8,518 nt of DNA from Limnochordia bacterium (GTDB lineage Bacteria; Bacillota; Limnochordia; Darwinibacteriales; B1SED10-159): the NCBI GenBank assembly GCA_007132255.1, contig SLOZ01000407.1:1-8518 (forward strand). The letters run 5' to 3'. The translations under genes were made by a program, and so were the position numbers. This document shows positions 1-6,145 of this stretch, one piece after another. Position 1 is the stretch's first letter, and every line of letters begins with the position of its first letter. The notes under the pieces are model-generated. The model searched no databases. It worked only from the letters and a program-made list of their open reading frames with translations, and had not been told where the DNA came from.

Positions 1-603
1 AGCTCTGGGTACCGGACTGCTCCCGATGGCGAATCCATCATTTTCACTTTGGAGTACGCTGATGTAGTCGTACCGCGAACAGCGAACGTCGAATTGGTTC
101 AGCAGTATTGGCAGGAAGTTGGCCTGAATGTCCGTGTTCGTGAGGCCTCAGGCGAACTGATGGGCGAACGTGCGCCGGCTAACTTGGTCGAAATATCTAA
201 CTGGCAAGGCGACCGCGGAACGCATATTATGTTCCAGGCAGCTGCCCGCTACTTCATCGTTGCTGAAACCTCTGGCTGGGAAGGTCATCAATGGCCGCTC
301 TGGGCTGATTACTGGAACAGCGGCGGTGACATGGGTGAAGAACCTCGCCCAGAAGTTCAAGAGATGTACGGTTGGTTCCTAGAGTTTCTCCAGGAAACAG
401 ATGAAGACCGTCAGGTCGAGTTGGCTAAGAACATTCTCCGTTCCAATGCCGAGAACCTTTGGCTTATCGGTACCGTGGGTGGCATCCCCCATCCTATCAT
501 CGTTAACAAAGACCTCCGCAACTTCCCGGATGAAGGTCTCTGGGGTTGGGATACTACCAGCAGCCAGAACCGTCACATGGCCCAATTGTTCTGGGATCGG
601 TAA
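1..603 (+). CDS. ABC transporter solute-binding protein, oligopeptide/SBP_bac_5 type (C-terminal part)
   Basis: The reading frame is open from base 1 to the TAA at 601-603, giving 200 residues without a start, so the N-terminal part, signal peptide included, lies outside the window. A TTG at 49 is internal and not a credible start. The visible part looks like the C-terminal lobe of family-5 extracellular binding proteins (the OppA/DppA class): a VELVQQYWQEVGLNVRVRE segment (the usual 'solvate a new position against a competing helix' region), a WPLWADYWNSGG stretch, a helix with EMYGWFLEFLQETDEDRQVELAKNI cut here to its key parts EMYGWF and DEDRQVELAKNIL, and a closing LWLIGTVGGIPHPIIVNKDL. 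Such proteins capture peptides or oligosaccharides outside the membrane for an ABC permease. The permease genes are not seen. The gene is closed by the terminator at 633-667. The family call is firm; the substrate is unknown, and Trp-rich members often bind sugars, which is only an inference here. Confidence 0.85.
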   Translation, partial: SSGYRTAPDGESIIFTLEYADVVVPRTANVELVQQYWQEVGLNVRVREASGELMGERAPANLVEISNWQGDRGTHIMFQAAARYFIVAETSGWEGHQWPLWADYWNSGGDMGEEPRPEVQEMYGWFLEFLQETDEDRQVELAKNILRSNAENLWLIGTVGGIPHPIIVNKDLRNFPDEGLWGWDTTSSQNRHMAQLFWDR

Positions 604-632
604 GCGGCATTCTATGGTTTACCCGTAACATT

Positions 633-667
633 CAAGCCCCTGAGAATTCAGGGGCTTGTTTTTTTTT
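633..667 (+). terminator. Intrinsic terminator of the solute-binding protein gene
   Basis: A perfect 11-bp stem, CAAGCCCCTGA (633-643) and TCAGGGGCTTG (648-658), closes on a 4-base loop and is followed by nine T residues (659-667). It begins 29 bases after the stop codon. The left flank is not A-rich, so it should act mainly on the plus strand. Confidence 0.95.
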
Positions 668-688
668 GATTGCTATGCTCGCGTCTTG

Positions 689-703
689 ACTCGGCTGCCG
701 AGT
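689..703. repeat. Short perfect inverted repeat
   Basis: ACTCGGC and GCCGAGT are separated by a single T. The spacing is too tight for an RNA hairpin loop, so if functional it would be a protein-binding palindrome. No promoter or gene start is seen nearby, so it may be chance. Confidence 0.3.
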
Positions 704-861
704 ACCCTTCGACTCCGAACGCTGTAACCTTAACGGTCTCCCACAGCCGCATAATGCTCCATGAGACGTATTGACCGATGCCCACAATACTCGCTCGCAC
801 CTATGATGTTCGACGGCTTGCCATGCACTCCAATGACAACACTGGTGTACCAGAAAAGAAT

Positions 862-905
862 TGCGCCTTGGCATTTCTCATCAATGCCAAGGCGCATTCT
901 TTTCT
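862..905. terminator. Two-way intrinsic terminator downstream of the BCCT gene
   Basis: A 14-bp stem, TGCGCCTTGGCATT (862-875) and AATGCCAAGGCGCA (883-896), has a 7-base loop. It is flanked by TTCTTTTCT on the right and by AGAAAAGAAT on the left, which becomes T-rich on the minus strand. It lies 87 bases after the stop of the minus-strand BCCT gene and so probably ends that transcript. It can also back up the plus-strand terminator at 633-667. Confidence 0.9.
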
Positions 906-991
906 ACCGTTATAGATCCGGCCACCGCATCGATACCCAACCCTATGCCTTGGTCTTACTGCTCGGGAACCCCCGCCCATAGAACATGGCA

Positions 992-2791
992 CTACAGACG
1001 TTTATCTGGGTCGATCAGGGCATCATCCGTCACCGCCGCTGAGATTGCTTCATCCAAAACATGTTTTTCTTCCACTTCCTGCAGACGCCGCTGCACTATC
1101 TCCTCCACCTCATACTCCTGGGAAAACCCTACATATAACGAATAGATCATCAAGAGAAGGATCAATGCGAATGGAGCGCCCGTAATCACCGCTGCCGTCT
1201 GCAGGGCAGTCAGACCACCACCGATGAGCAGCGTTGCAGCCACTACACCTTCCATTATGGCCCAAAACACACGCTGGGGTACAGGCGAATCTAACTTGCC
1301 GCCTGACGTTAAATGATCCACGACCAGGGAACCGGAATCCGATGAAGTGATGAAGAACACGGTGACCAGAATAATACCGATCAGCGACAACAGTGGTGTC
1401 CAAGGCAGGTGCTCTAACATGGCAAATAAGGCAATGGAGACATCGGCCTGCACTACAGACACAATGTCAGCGATTCCAGTGGTTTGCAGACTGATGGCCG
1501 TCCCACCAAACACAGACATCCAGAAAAATGACAACAGAGTCGGAATAAGCATGACCCCGAGCACAAACTCCCGTACTGTGCGGCCTTTGGAAATCCTGGC
1601 TATGAACATGCCGACGAACGGCGACCACGAAATCCACCAAGCCCAATAGAAAATGGTCCACGCTCCCTGCCAGTTCGTGTCCTTAAATGTCTCCGTCCAC
1701 ATACTCATGGACGGCAAAGCTGCCACATAGTTACCGAGGTTCTGTGTGAATGCACTGAGGATAAAGACCGTGGGTCCGACAAATAGAATGAAAAGCATAA
1801 AGATTCCGGCCAAACCCATGTTCAGCTCGCTGAGTCGCTTCACACCACCGTCCAAGCCCAAGACTACAGAAATGGTAGCCAAGCCGGTAATTCCGGCGAT
1901 CAACATCACCTGCACTGTCGTGCTGATCGAAACATCGAACAAAAAATGGAGGCCCGCGTTGACCTGCGCCACACCCAATCCGAGGGATGTGGCCAAGCCC
2001 ATAAGGGTAGCCAATACCGAAAGAACATCGATGGCGTTACCCCAGAACCCATAGATTTTATTGCCAATTAAAGGGTAGAAGACCGATCGGATAGTCAGCG
2101 GCAACCCCCGGTTATAGGCAAAGAAGGCCAGGCCCAGTCCCACAATGGCGTAAATGCCCCACGGATGGAGCCCCCAATGCAGGTATGTCGTAACCATGGA
2201 CGCCTGAGCTGCTTCTGGTGAATTGGGTAGAATATCGCCAAACATTGGTGACGGCAGGCCTAAGTGCAGTAAGGGTTCACCCACACTCCAAAAGAGGAGG
2301 CCAATACCCATCCCTGCACTGAGCAGCATGGCAAACCAACCAAACGTGCTGAATTCTGGCTGCGCCTCTTTCCCGCCAATGCGGATACTGCCGAACTTAC
2401 CCAGAGCAAAATAGATCGCAGCAAGAACAAATAGGTTCGCTGACAGGATAAGGAACCAGCCGATGTTGCTCGTCAAACTTTCCATAATGGTCGTGAACAC
2501 ATCTTCAGCACTTGCAGGAAACATTACGGTCAGCGCTATGAACATAATGAGTAGACCTGAAGACACCATCGTGACCTGCGGATGGATGTCAAACCCGAAA
2601 CCTTCCCAATTATTCTCGCCCGGTTCCTGTTTTCCAGCGTCATCGAACAAAGACGCGGTGGGTCGGATCTGCAAACCCTTAAAAGGCGGCCGTTCTTTGA
2701 TAGCCCGCCTTCGGGCTTCAATCTCCGCCTTCTTTAGTTTGCGGGCTAACTCACGCTTCGATTCCTTTTCCCTGCGTTTCGCTTCATCCAT
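992..2791 (-). CDS. BCCT-family sodium-coupled betaine/choline/carnitine-type transporter
   Basis: This 599-residue membrane protein belongs to the betaine-choline-carnitine transporter family. Family hallmarks seen are GMGIGLLFWSVGEP (residues 160-173, the unwound first-repeat helix with the Na+-site glycine/methionine pattern), the signature WTIFYWAWWISWSPFVG (378-394) carrying the aromatic box tryptophans W383, W385, W386 and W389, and FFITSSDSGSLVVDHLTSGG (479-498). About twelve hydrophobic helices span roughly residues 75-557. GMGIG, rather than the GMGID of the CaiT carnitine antiporter, points to Na+-driven uptake. The start is ATG at 2791, with GGGGGG at 2799-2804 seven bases upstream. 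The N-terminal 35 residues are helical and rich in Lys/Arg (net about +7), and the tail 559-599 is acidic (net about -8). The gene is divergent from the isomerase gene at 3076. Likely substrates are glycine betaine or related quaternary amines; the exact one cannot be read from sequence. Confidence 0.95.
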   Translation of the reverse strand: MDEAKRREKESKRELARKLKKAEIEARRRAIKERPPFKGLQIRPTASLFDDAGKQEPGENNWEGFGFDIHPQVTMVSSGLLIMFIALTVMFPASAEDVFTTIMESLTSNIGWFLILSANLFVLAAIYFALGKFGSIRIGGKEAQPEFSTFGWFAMLLSAGMGIGLLFWSVGEPLLHLGLPSPMFGDILPNSPEAAQASMVTTYLHWGLHPWGIYAIVGLGLAFFAYNRGLPLTIRSVFYPLIGNKIYGFWGNAIDVLSVLATLMGLATSLGLGVAQVNAGLHFLFDVSISTTVQVMLIAGITGLATISVVLGLDGGVKRLSELNMGLAGIFMLFILFVGPTVFILSAFTQNLGNYVAALPSMSMWTETFKDTNWQGAWTIFYWAWWISWSPFVGMFIARISKGRTVREFVLGVMLIPTLLSFFWMSVFGGTAISLQTTGIADIVSVVQADVSIALFAMLEHLPWTPLLSLIGIILVTVFFITSSDSGSLVVDHLTSGGKLDSPVPQRVFWAIMEGVVAATLLIGGGLTALQTAAVITGAPFALILLLMIYSLYVGFSQEYEVEEIVQRRLQEVEEKHVLDEAISAAVTDDALIDPDKRL

Positions 2792-3022
2792 GCGCTATCC
2801 CCCCAAATATCGGATTTCTTGCTGCATGAGTAAACGAAAAACCTGTTTGGCCACGCTCCGCCGCCTTCGGCGAGGTATACGGAACAACCATGTCTACCAC
2901 TTCTAGACCCAAAGCCCTTCTCCTTCCCCGTTGCCACATGTTGAACTGCGACGGCCAAGAGATCTACAATATTGCATGTTGCACAAAATCCACGGTGGTT
3001 CCCAGACCATTCCTTGCAGGAT

Positions 3023-3051
3023 TTTATATTCGCTTAACGAAGTACTATAAA
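3023..3051 (+). promoter_or_regulatory. Candidate promoter of the sugar isomerase gene
   Basis: TATAAA (3046-3051) is preceded, with exactly 17 bases between, by TTTATA (3023-3028), which matches the TTGACA consensus at four of six positions. Transcription would begin near 3058, giving a leader of about 18 bases that still includes the ribosome-binding site. TATATT at 3025-3030 is an alternative -10 but has no -35 partner. Confidence 0.4.
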
Positions 3052-3062
3052 AATGACAGAAT

Positions 3063-3067
3063 GGAGG
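3063..3067 (+). promoter_or_regulatory. Ribosome-binding site fixing a TTG start
   Basis: GGAGG sits 8 bases before the TTG at 3076. This ideal spacing makes the TTG the start, as no ATG or GTG in frame is better placed. Confidence 0.85.
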
Positions 3068-3075
3068 TTCATTAA

Positions 3076-3930
3076 TTGGCACAAGCAAAAATAGGTATGA
3101 TTGTAATGATGGTCAAAAAGAGCTTTGAGGAGATTGGCGTCTACGAGACGCTGCGGAAGCTGAAGGACGTTGGCTACAACACTATCGAAGTTTCCCAGCT
3201 ACCCATGACTCCGGAGAACGTGGCGGAGCTCAAACGGGCCTGTGAGGATTTTGACCTTTCGGTAGCGGCAATGTCAGCCATTCTTGAGGACGTTAAGCTT
3301 CCGGGGGCACCACCCCAGAAGCGCGAAAACCTCGCCGATGATTTTGACAAGATCGTCGCCGACTGCAAGGCTGTCAACTGCAACTTCCTGCGGATGGGGA
3401 TTCTTCCCTTCCAATACTTGGCGTCCAAGGAATCTGTGATCCAGTTCGCTCAGAAGGCCGACTCCATGTCGGATCGGTTGAAGGAGCACGGCATCAGTTT
3501 CTATTATCACACCCATCACTTCGAATTTGCTCAGTTCGACGGCGAGTATGTTTTGGACATCATCCGCGACAACAGCTCGAAGATCGGTTTTGAACTTGAT
3601 GTTCATTGGATTTGGCGTGGTGGTTTGGATCCAGTGAAGTTCATCAAAGGCTACGCAGGCCGTGTCAAACTACTCCATCTTAAGGACTACCGAATTGGGC
3701 ACCTAGACCTGAGTGGCGGTGACTTTGGCAAGTCCATGGCAGGCATTGTTGAGTTTGCTGAAGTCGGTGAAGGTTCATTGGATATGAAGAGCATTATCGA
3801 AGTCGGTTTGGCCAGCGGTGCTGAGTATCTCATCGTCGAGCAAGACCAGACCTATGGCCGTGATCCCTTTGAGAGCCTGCAAATATCTCGAGACAATCTG
3901 ATCAAGCTAGGTTACAAGGATCTATTCTAA
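3076..3930 (+). CDS. TIM-barrel sugar phosphate isomerase/epimerase family protein
   Basis: This 284-residue protein has the usual length of the xylose-isomerase-like TIM-barrel family (IolE, IolI and hydroxypyruvate isomerase relatives). Likely divalent-metal ligands are E150 in FYYHTHHFEF (142-151; with H145 and H147 near the active site), D175 in FELDVHW, H201 in LLHLKD and E255 in LIVEQDQ. The VGEGSLDMKSI segment (230-240) is the typical late loop that precedes the last strand. It begins at TTG with a strong GGAGG. The protein is cytosolic, with no signal peptide or membrane segment. The gene is monocistronic: candidate promoter upstream and terminator at 3938-3972. It is divergent from the BCCT transporter, which suggests shared regulation but does not identify a substrate. 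Members act as isomerases, epimerases or dehydratases, so the reaction is left open. Confidence 0.9.
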   Translation: MAQAKIGMIVMMVKKSFEEIGVYETLRKLKDVGYNTIEVSQLPMTPENVAELKRACEDFDLSVAAMSAILEDVKLPGAPPQKRENLADDFDKIVADCKAVNCNFLRMGILPFQYLASKESVIQFAQKADSMSDRLKEHGISFYYHTHHFEFAQFDGEYVLDIIRDNSSKIGFELDVHWIWRGGLDPVKFIKGYAGRVKLLHLKDYRIGHLDLSGGDFGKSMAGIVEFAEVGEGSLDMKSIIEVGLASGAEYLIVEQDQTYGRDPFESLQISRDNLIKLGYKDLF

Positions 3931-3937
3931 ACACCCT

Positions 3938-3972
3938 ACTGTGACTTTCTTTCGGGAAAGTCACAGTTTTTT
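3938..3972 (+). terminator. Intrinsic terminator of the isomerase gene
   Basis: A perfect 12-bp stem, ACTGTGACTTTC (3938-3949) and GAAAGTCACAGT (3956-3967), has a 6-base loop and runs into six T residues (3967-3972). It starts 7 bases after the stop codon. Confidence 0.95.
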
Positions 3973-4088
3973 GCTCGTTGCTTGGTGGCTGTCCGGTGTC
4001 CATACACAAATCTCACCGGTCAAAAGGATTCTACCCGGAGGATTCGAGTATCCAAAGGCCAAGCAGAATTCGAGAACTGTGAAGCTGG

Positions 4089-4142
4089 ATTGACGTCCTC
4101 TGTGCTGGTAAGTTGCCAACTTGACCGCCGTAACACGTCAAT
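4089..4142 (+). repeat. Nested inverted repeats in the leader of the APH-fold kinase gene
   Basis: The outer arms are ATTGACGT (4089-4096) and ACGTCAAT (4135-4142). Inside them lies AAGTTG-C-CAACTT (4110-4122), extended by GGT (4107-4109) and ACC (4124-4126) with one unpaired G. Both palindromes share a centre near 4116, so the segment could fold as a cruciform-like RNA stem or provide two nested operator sites. It ends 39 bases before the start codon. It matches no riboswitch class I can name. Confidence 0.45.
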
Positions 4143-4173
4143 GAAACAGGTCTGCTAGTGCTGTAAACATACC

Positions 4174-4179
4174 GGGAGG
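4174..4179 (+). promoter_or_regulatory. Ribosome-binding site with two possible starts
   Basis: GGGAGG ends only 2 bases before the ATG at 4182 and 11 bases before an in-frame GTG at 4191. Neither spacing is ideal, so the true start is uncertain by three codons. An in-frame TAA at 4164-4166 rules out a start further upstream. Confidence 0.6.
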
Positions 4180-4181
4180 CG

Positions 4182-5135
4182 ATGGCGTTCGTGGAGACCA
4201 ACCGGCTTGCAGAGATCCTCAGCGAAGGCTGGCCAACCTTGCAGCCGTTGTCTATCGCACCTCTAAAAGCATCGAAAACCGCAACCGGAGTGTGGGAGGT
4301 CACGACTACAACAGCCTCCTTCATTCTCAAAGGCAGTTCAGATGCAAGATTCGGACACCAATCTTCTGTTTTGCACTACCTCGCTGCCAACCATCTGCCC
4401 ATAGCTCTACCAATACCCTCAAAAACAGGGCCCGTTCATACGACCCATGGAACTCGCTATATTCTGTCGCCAAAACTTCCAGGAAGCCATCAGCACCTGC
4501 GGTTAGGGCAGCCTGCTGGAGAGACATGGGCACACCGCTTCGGTGAAGTTCTGGGCAGGCTTCATGCTTCCTTGGCGCAGATGCCTCCGCTGCTCAGTCT
4601 GCGTACTGTTGATGTGCACCAGCATGTGGTTGCTTCGGCTTTCCCGCTTCTTCGAGCTCATCCTCTTTTGGCCAACGATTCCCAGTTAGGCAAAACAATG
4701 CAAACGTATGCGTGCCAGTTTGGCCTCCAGTCCCGAGACCTTGTGGTACATCCCATCCACCGCGACTTTCATACCGGTAATCTTCTGTTCTTCAATGCAA
4801 ACCTGACCGGGATTATCGACTTTGATCTGGCAGAGATCAACATCCGCCTATGGGATCCCTGCTATCTTGCCACCAGTACCCTGGTATACGTGGTCCGTGG
4901 AGAGGCTTCCATACAGCAGTGGCTGACAACCTTTCGTGCCATCATTGCTGGCTATGAGACGCACTGCCCACTCACTCCCATAGAACGCAGACTGCTTCCA
5001 GAGGTTCTCCAGTCTATCCAGTTCTCATTTATGGCTTATTGGGCGGCGAAGCAGCGCTCGGATTTGATGTGGGAAAACACGAAGGCGCTGCGCCTCCTAG
5101 AAAGCCAGCGAGGCAAGATAAGTCGATGTTCTTAG
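4182..5135 (+). CDS. APH-fold small-molecule kinase (phosphotransferase enzyme family)
   Basis: This 317-residue cytosolic protein has the aminoglycoside/choline/homoserine kinase fold. Seen directly are an ATP-anchoring lysine in SFILKGS (K50), the hinge region near TRYILSPKLPG (91-101), the catalytic loop HRDFHTGN (193-200; D195 as base, N200 as Mg ligand) and the metal-binding IIDFD (211-215). The glutamate normally found in the helix after the lysine is not obvious; the equivalent stretch reads GHQSSVLHYL. The start is ATG 4182 or GTG 4191. The gene stands alone between the terminator at 3938-3972 and the two-way terminator at 5169-5211. The family phosphorylates hydroxyl groups of diverse small molecules (choline, homoserine, methylthioribose, antibiotics). 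Nothing here identifies the substrate, and a resistance role should not be assumed. Confidence 0.85.
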   Translation: MAFVETNRLAEILSEGWPTLQPLSIAPLKASKTATGVWEVTTTTASFILKGSSDARFGHQSSVLHYLAANHLPIALPIPSKTGPVHTTHGTRYILSPKLPGSHQHLRLGQPAGETWAHRFGEVLGRLHASLAQMPPLLSLRTVDVHQHVVASAFPLLRAHPLLANDSQLGKTMQTYACQFGLQSRDLVVHPIHRDFHTGNLLFFNANLTGIIDFDLAEINIRLWDPCYLATSTLVYVVRGEASIQQWLTTFRAIIAGYETHCPLTPIERRLLPEVLQSIQFSFMAYWAAKQRSDLMWENTKALRLLESQRGKISRCS

Positions 5136-5168
5136 GCACAGTACCCGCTCTTCAGACGAGATGACATC

Positions 5169-5211
5169 AAAACAACCATGCGACCCAAATGTGGGATCGC
5201 ATGGTTGTTTT
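5169..5211. terminator. Two-way terminator shared by the APH-fold kinase and secreted-protein genes
   Basis: A 15-bp perfect stem, AAAACAACCATGCGA (5169-5183) and TCGCATGGTTGTTTT (5197-5211), continues as CCC/GGG past one bulged A to a 6-base loop. T-rich on the right and A-rich on the left, it can work for both convergent genes. The right arm overlaps the TAA stop codon (5210-5212) of the minus-strand gene by two bases. Confidence 0.93.
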
Positions 5212-5827
5212 AATGCTGGAATGTAAACTCCGTTTTGGCTTCAGCCGTTTGGCCAGATATCTGGTCGGTTAGTTCCATAACTAACGTGTAGGCGCCCGGC
5301 GGGATGCCCGGTCCGAGATCAAACGTTAGGTTGAGGAAAAACTCGCGAGCTGGATGAATGCCACCCACCCGATATTGAAGAAACTCGGGATCGTGAAATA
5401 CGACGCGGTCGTTTTCGAAGACGACCTTAACATCCAGAACTAAGTCCATAATATAACCAGCGCCGCCACAGTCAAAATGGTAATGACGCGGTTCAGCGTA
5501 CACCCGCAGTGTTTCACCCGCCGTATAATGCGTTTCTAGGCGTTGAACGACATCACCGAAGAACCCTGGATCGCGGTTGATATGGACAACATGACGAATT
5601 TCCAGCGGCTTCTCTACCCAAACATGCAGAGACAGGACATCGAGCAATTTGGCCGCATCGGACCACGCTCTCCGGTCTACACTGTCCTGGAGTTGTTGGG
5701 TCAACTCCGAAAGATCTTCCGCTGGCATGCATTGTTCTTCTCCAGCATTCACTGCGGGCAACCATACCATCATCACAACCACGATCACCAACCGAAACCA
5801 AACCTGTACATGACTGTCTCCGGACAT
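5210..5827 (-). CDS. Secreted protein of unknown function with N-terminal signal peptide
   Basis: From the ATG at 5827 this is 205 residues. I prefer that start because AGGCGG (5835-5840) lies 7 bases upstream. In-frame GTG 5857 and ATG 5851 would add 8-10 residues but have no ribosome-binding site. Residues 1-28 form a signal peptide (R12, hydrophobic LVIVVVMMVW, then VNA before a probable cut at A28/G29). There is no lipobox. The mature part starts with a short helical region (about 38-70), then a beta-rich domain with GETLRVYAEPRHYHF (104-118), a DCGGAGY turn, and a closing GIPPGAYTLVMELTDQISG (174-192), typical of an immunoglobulin-like sandwich. It has two mature cysteines (C33, C120) that could pair. 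I recall similar uncharacterised bacterial proteins but no function. It acts outside the cytoplasmic membrane. A strong own promoter lies at 5893-5921. Confidence 0.75.
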   Translation of the reverse strand: MSGDSHVQVWFRLVIVVVMMVWLPAVNAGEEQCMPAEDLSELTQQLQDSVDRRAWSDAAKLLDVLSLHVWVEKPLEIRHVVHINRDPGFFGDVVQRLETHYTAGETLRVYAEPRHYHFDCGGAGYIMDLVLDVKVVFENDRVVFHDPEFLQYRVGGIHPAREFFLNLTFDLGPGIPPGAYTLVMELTDQISGQTAEAKTEFTFQH

Positions 5828-5834
5828 AGGATCG

Positions 5835-5840
5835 CCGCCT
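5835..5840 (-). promoter_or_regulatory. Ribosome-binding site deciding the start of the secreted protein
   Basis: On the minus strand AGGCGG lies 7 bases before the ATG at 5827. The earlier in-frame GTG (5857) and ATG (5851) have nothing comparable. The chosen start also gives a signal peptide of normal length. Confidence 0.6.
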
Positions 5841-5892
5841 TTCTCCTGCATATGCACTGTCTGACGTGTCCATGCATCCTTAACAACCGCCC

Positions 5893-5921
5893 AGCATACC
5901 TATTTCATAGATAGGTGTCAA
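5893..5921 (-). promoter_or_regulatory. Sigma-70-type promoter with operator-like inverted repeat
   Basis: On the minus strand a perfect TTGACA (5921-5916) is followed by a 17-base spacer and TATGCT (5898-5893), four of six matches to TATAAT. Transcription should start near 5886, about 60 bases before the secreted-protein ATG. The spacer is filled by an inverted repeat, ACCTAT (5916-5911 on the minus strand) and ATAGGT (5903-5898), with 7 bases between. It overlaps the last base of the -35 and the first base of the -10. This position is typical of a repressor operator. Confidence 0.75.
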
Positions 5922-6086
5922 CAACCAAAGGGGCCGTTCGGCTCGGAGAAACGCCTGCTAAAAAACGTTTCGAGCTCATTCGTAAACCACGCACTATTCT
6001 CTGTGAAACAGGGCTGCTAATATTGGAGAGTTTCTCCAAAGAATTCTGGTTCCCTGCTAACTCACCGCTTTCCGGAGCCTCCTCAA

Positions 6087-6101
6087 AACGGGTTTCCCGT
6101 T
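6087..6101 (-). terminator. Possible weak terminator of the minus-strand operon
   Basis: Read on the minus strand, AACGGG-AAA-CCCGTT forms a 6-bp stem with a 3-base loop, and the T run is only four bases counting the stem end. It is in the right place, 45 bases after the methyltransferase stop, but it is far weaker than the other terminators in this window. Confidence 0.3.
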
Positions 6102-6145
6102 CCGCCAAGAAGAACCGCATGTCCCAGGAACTGGACAGCTCGTTG

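Larger units (their letters stand above)
604..991. other. Gene-free gap between the binding-protein gene and the BCCT transporter gene
   Basis: This 388-base interval separates two convergent genes. It contains the terminator at 633-667, the two-way terminator at 862-905 and a small palindrome (ACTCGGC, one base, GCCGAGT) at 689-703. Open frames inside it are short, lack ribosome-binding sites and show no recognisable protein. I see no tRNA and no confident promoter. Confidence 0.6.
2792..3075. promoter_or_regulatory. Shared divergent intergenic region of the BCCT and isomerase genes
   Basis: These 284 bases must carry the promoters of both divergent genes. A plus-strand promoter is suggested at 3023-3051. 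No convincing minus-strand -35/-10 pair was found for the transporter. A GC-rich hairpin, CGCCG-CCTT-CGGCG, lies at 2859-2872, inside the probable transporter leader. No credible gene is present; open frames here overlap real genes or lack start signals. Confidence 0.5.
5828..6145. other. Gap between the secreted-protein and methyltransferase genes
   Basis: About 318 bases. The left part holds the leader and promoter of the secreted-protein gene. The rest (5922-6145) holds two small hairpins, TTGGAGA-GTT-TCTCCAA (6023-6039) and AACGGG-TTT-CCCGTT (6087-6101). The second, read on the minus strand, is followed by TTTT and could be a weak terminator 45 bases after the methyltransferase stop. A minus-strand frame (TTG 6171 to stop 5905, 88 codons) overlaps the methyltransferase end by 26 bases but has no good ribosome-binding site and no recognised similarity. 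It is not called as a gene. Confidence 0.5.

Noticed and set aside
680..725. TTCGACTCC at 709-717 resembles the T-loop of a tRNA
   Set aside because: The flanking bases do not form a T-stem, and no acceptor, D-arm or anticodon arm can be drawn around it.
2463..2906. Plus-strand frame of 147 codons opposite the BCCT gene
   Set aside because: It is a mirror frame of the transporter coding sequence, with no start signal and no domain.
2746..2958. Minus-strand frame of 70 codons across the BCCT start
   Set aside because: It overlaps the well-supported BCCT N-terminus in another frame and shows no family features.
4025..4047. Repeated AGGATTC at 4025-4031 and 4038-4044
   Set aside because: Only two short copies with no further structure; chance is likely.
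4182..5135. Antibiotic-resistance phosphotransferase
   Set aside because: The fold is shared by many metabolic kinases, and nothing in the sequence or context indicates an antibiotic substrate.
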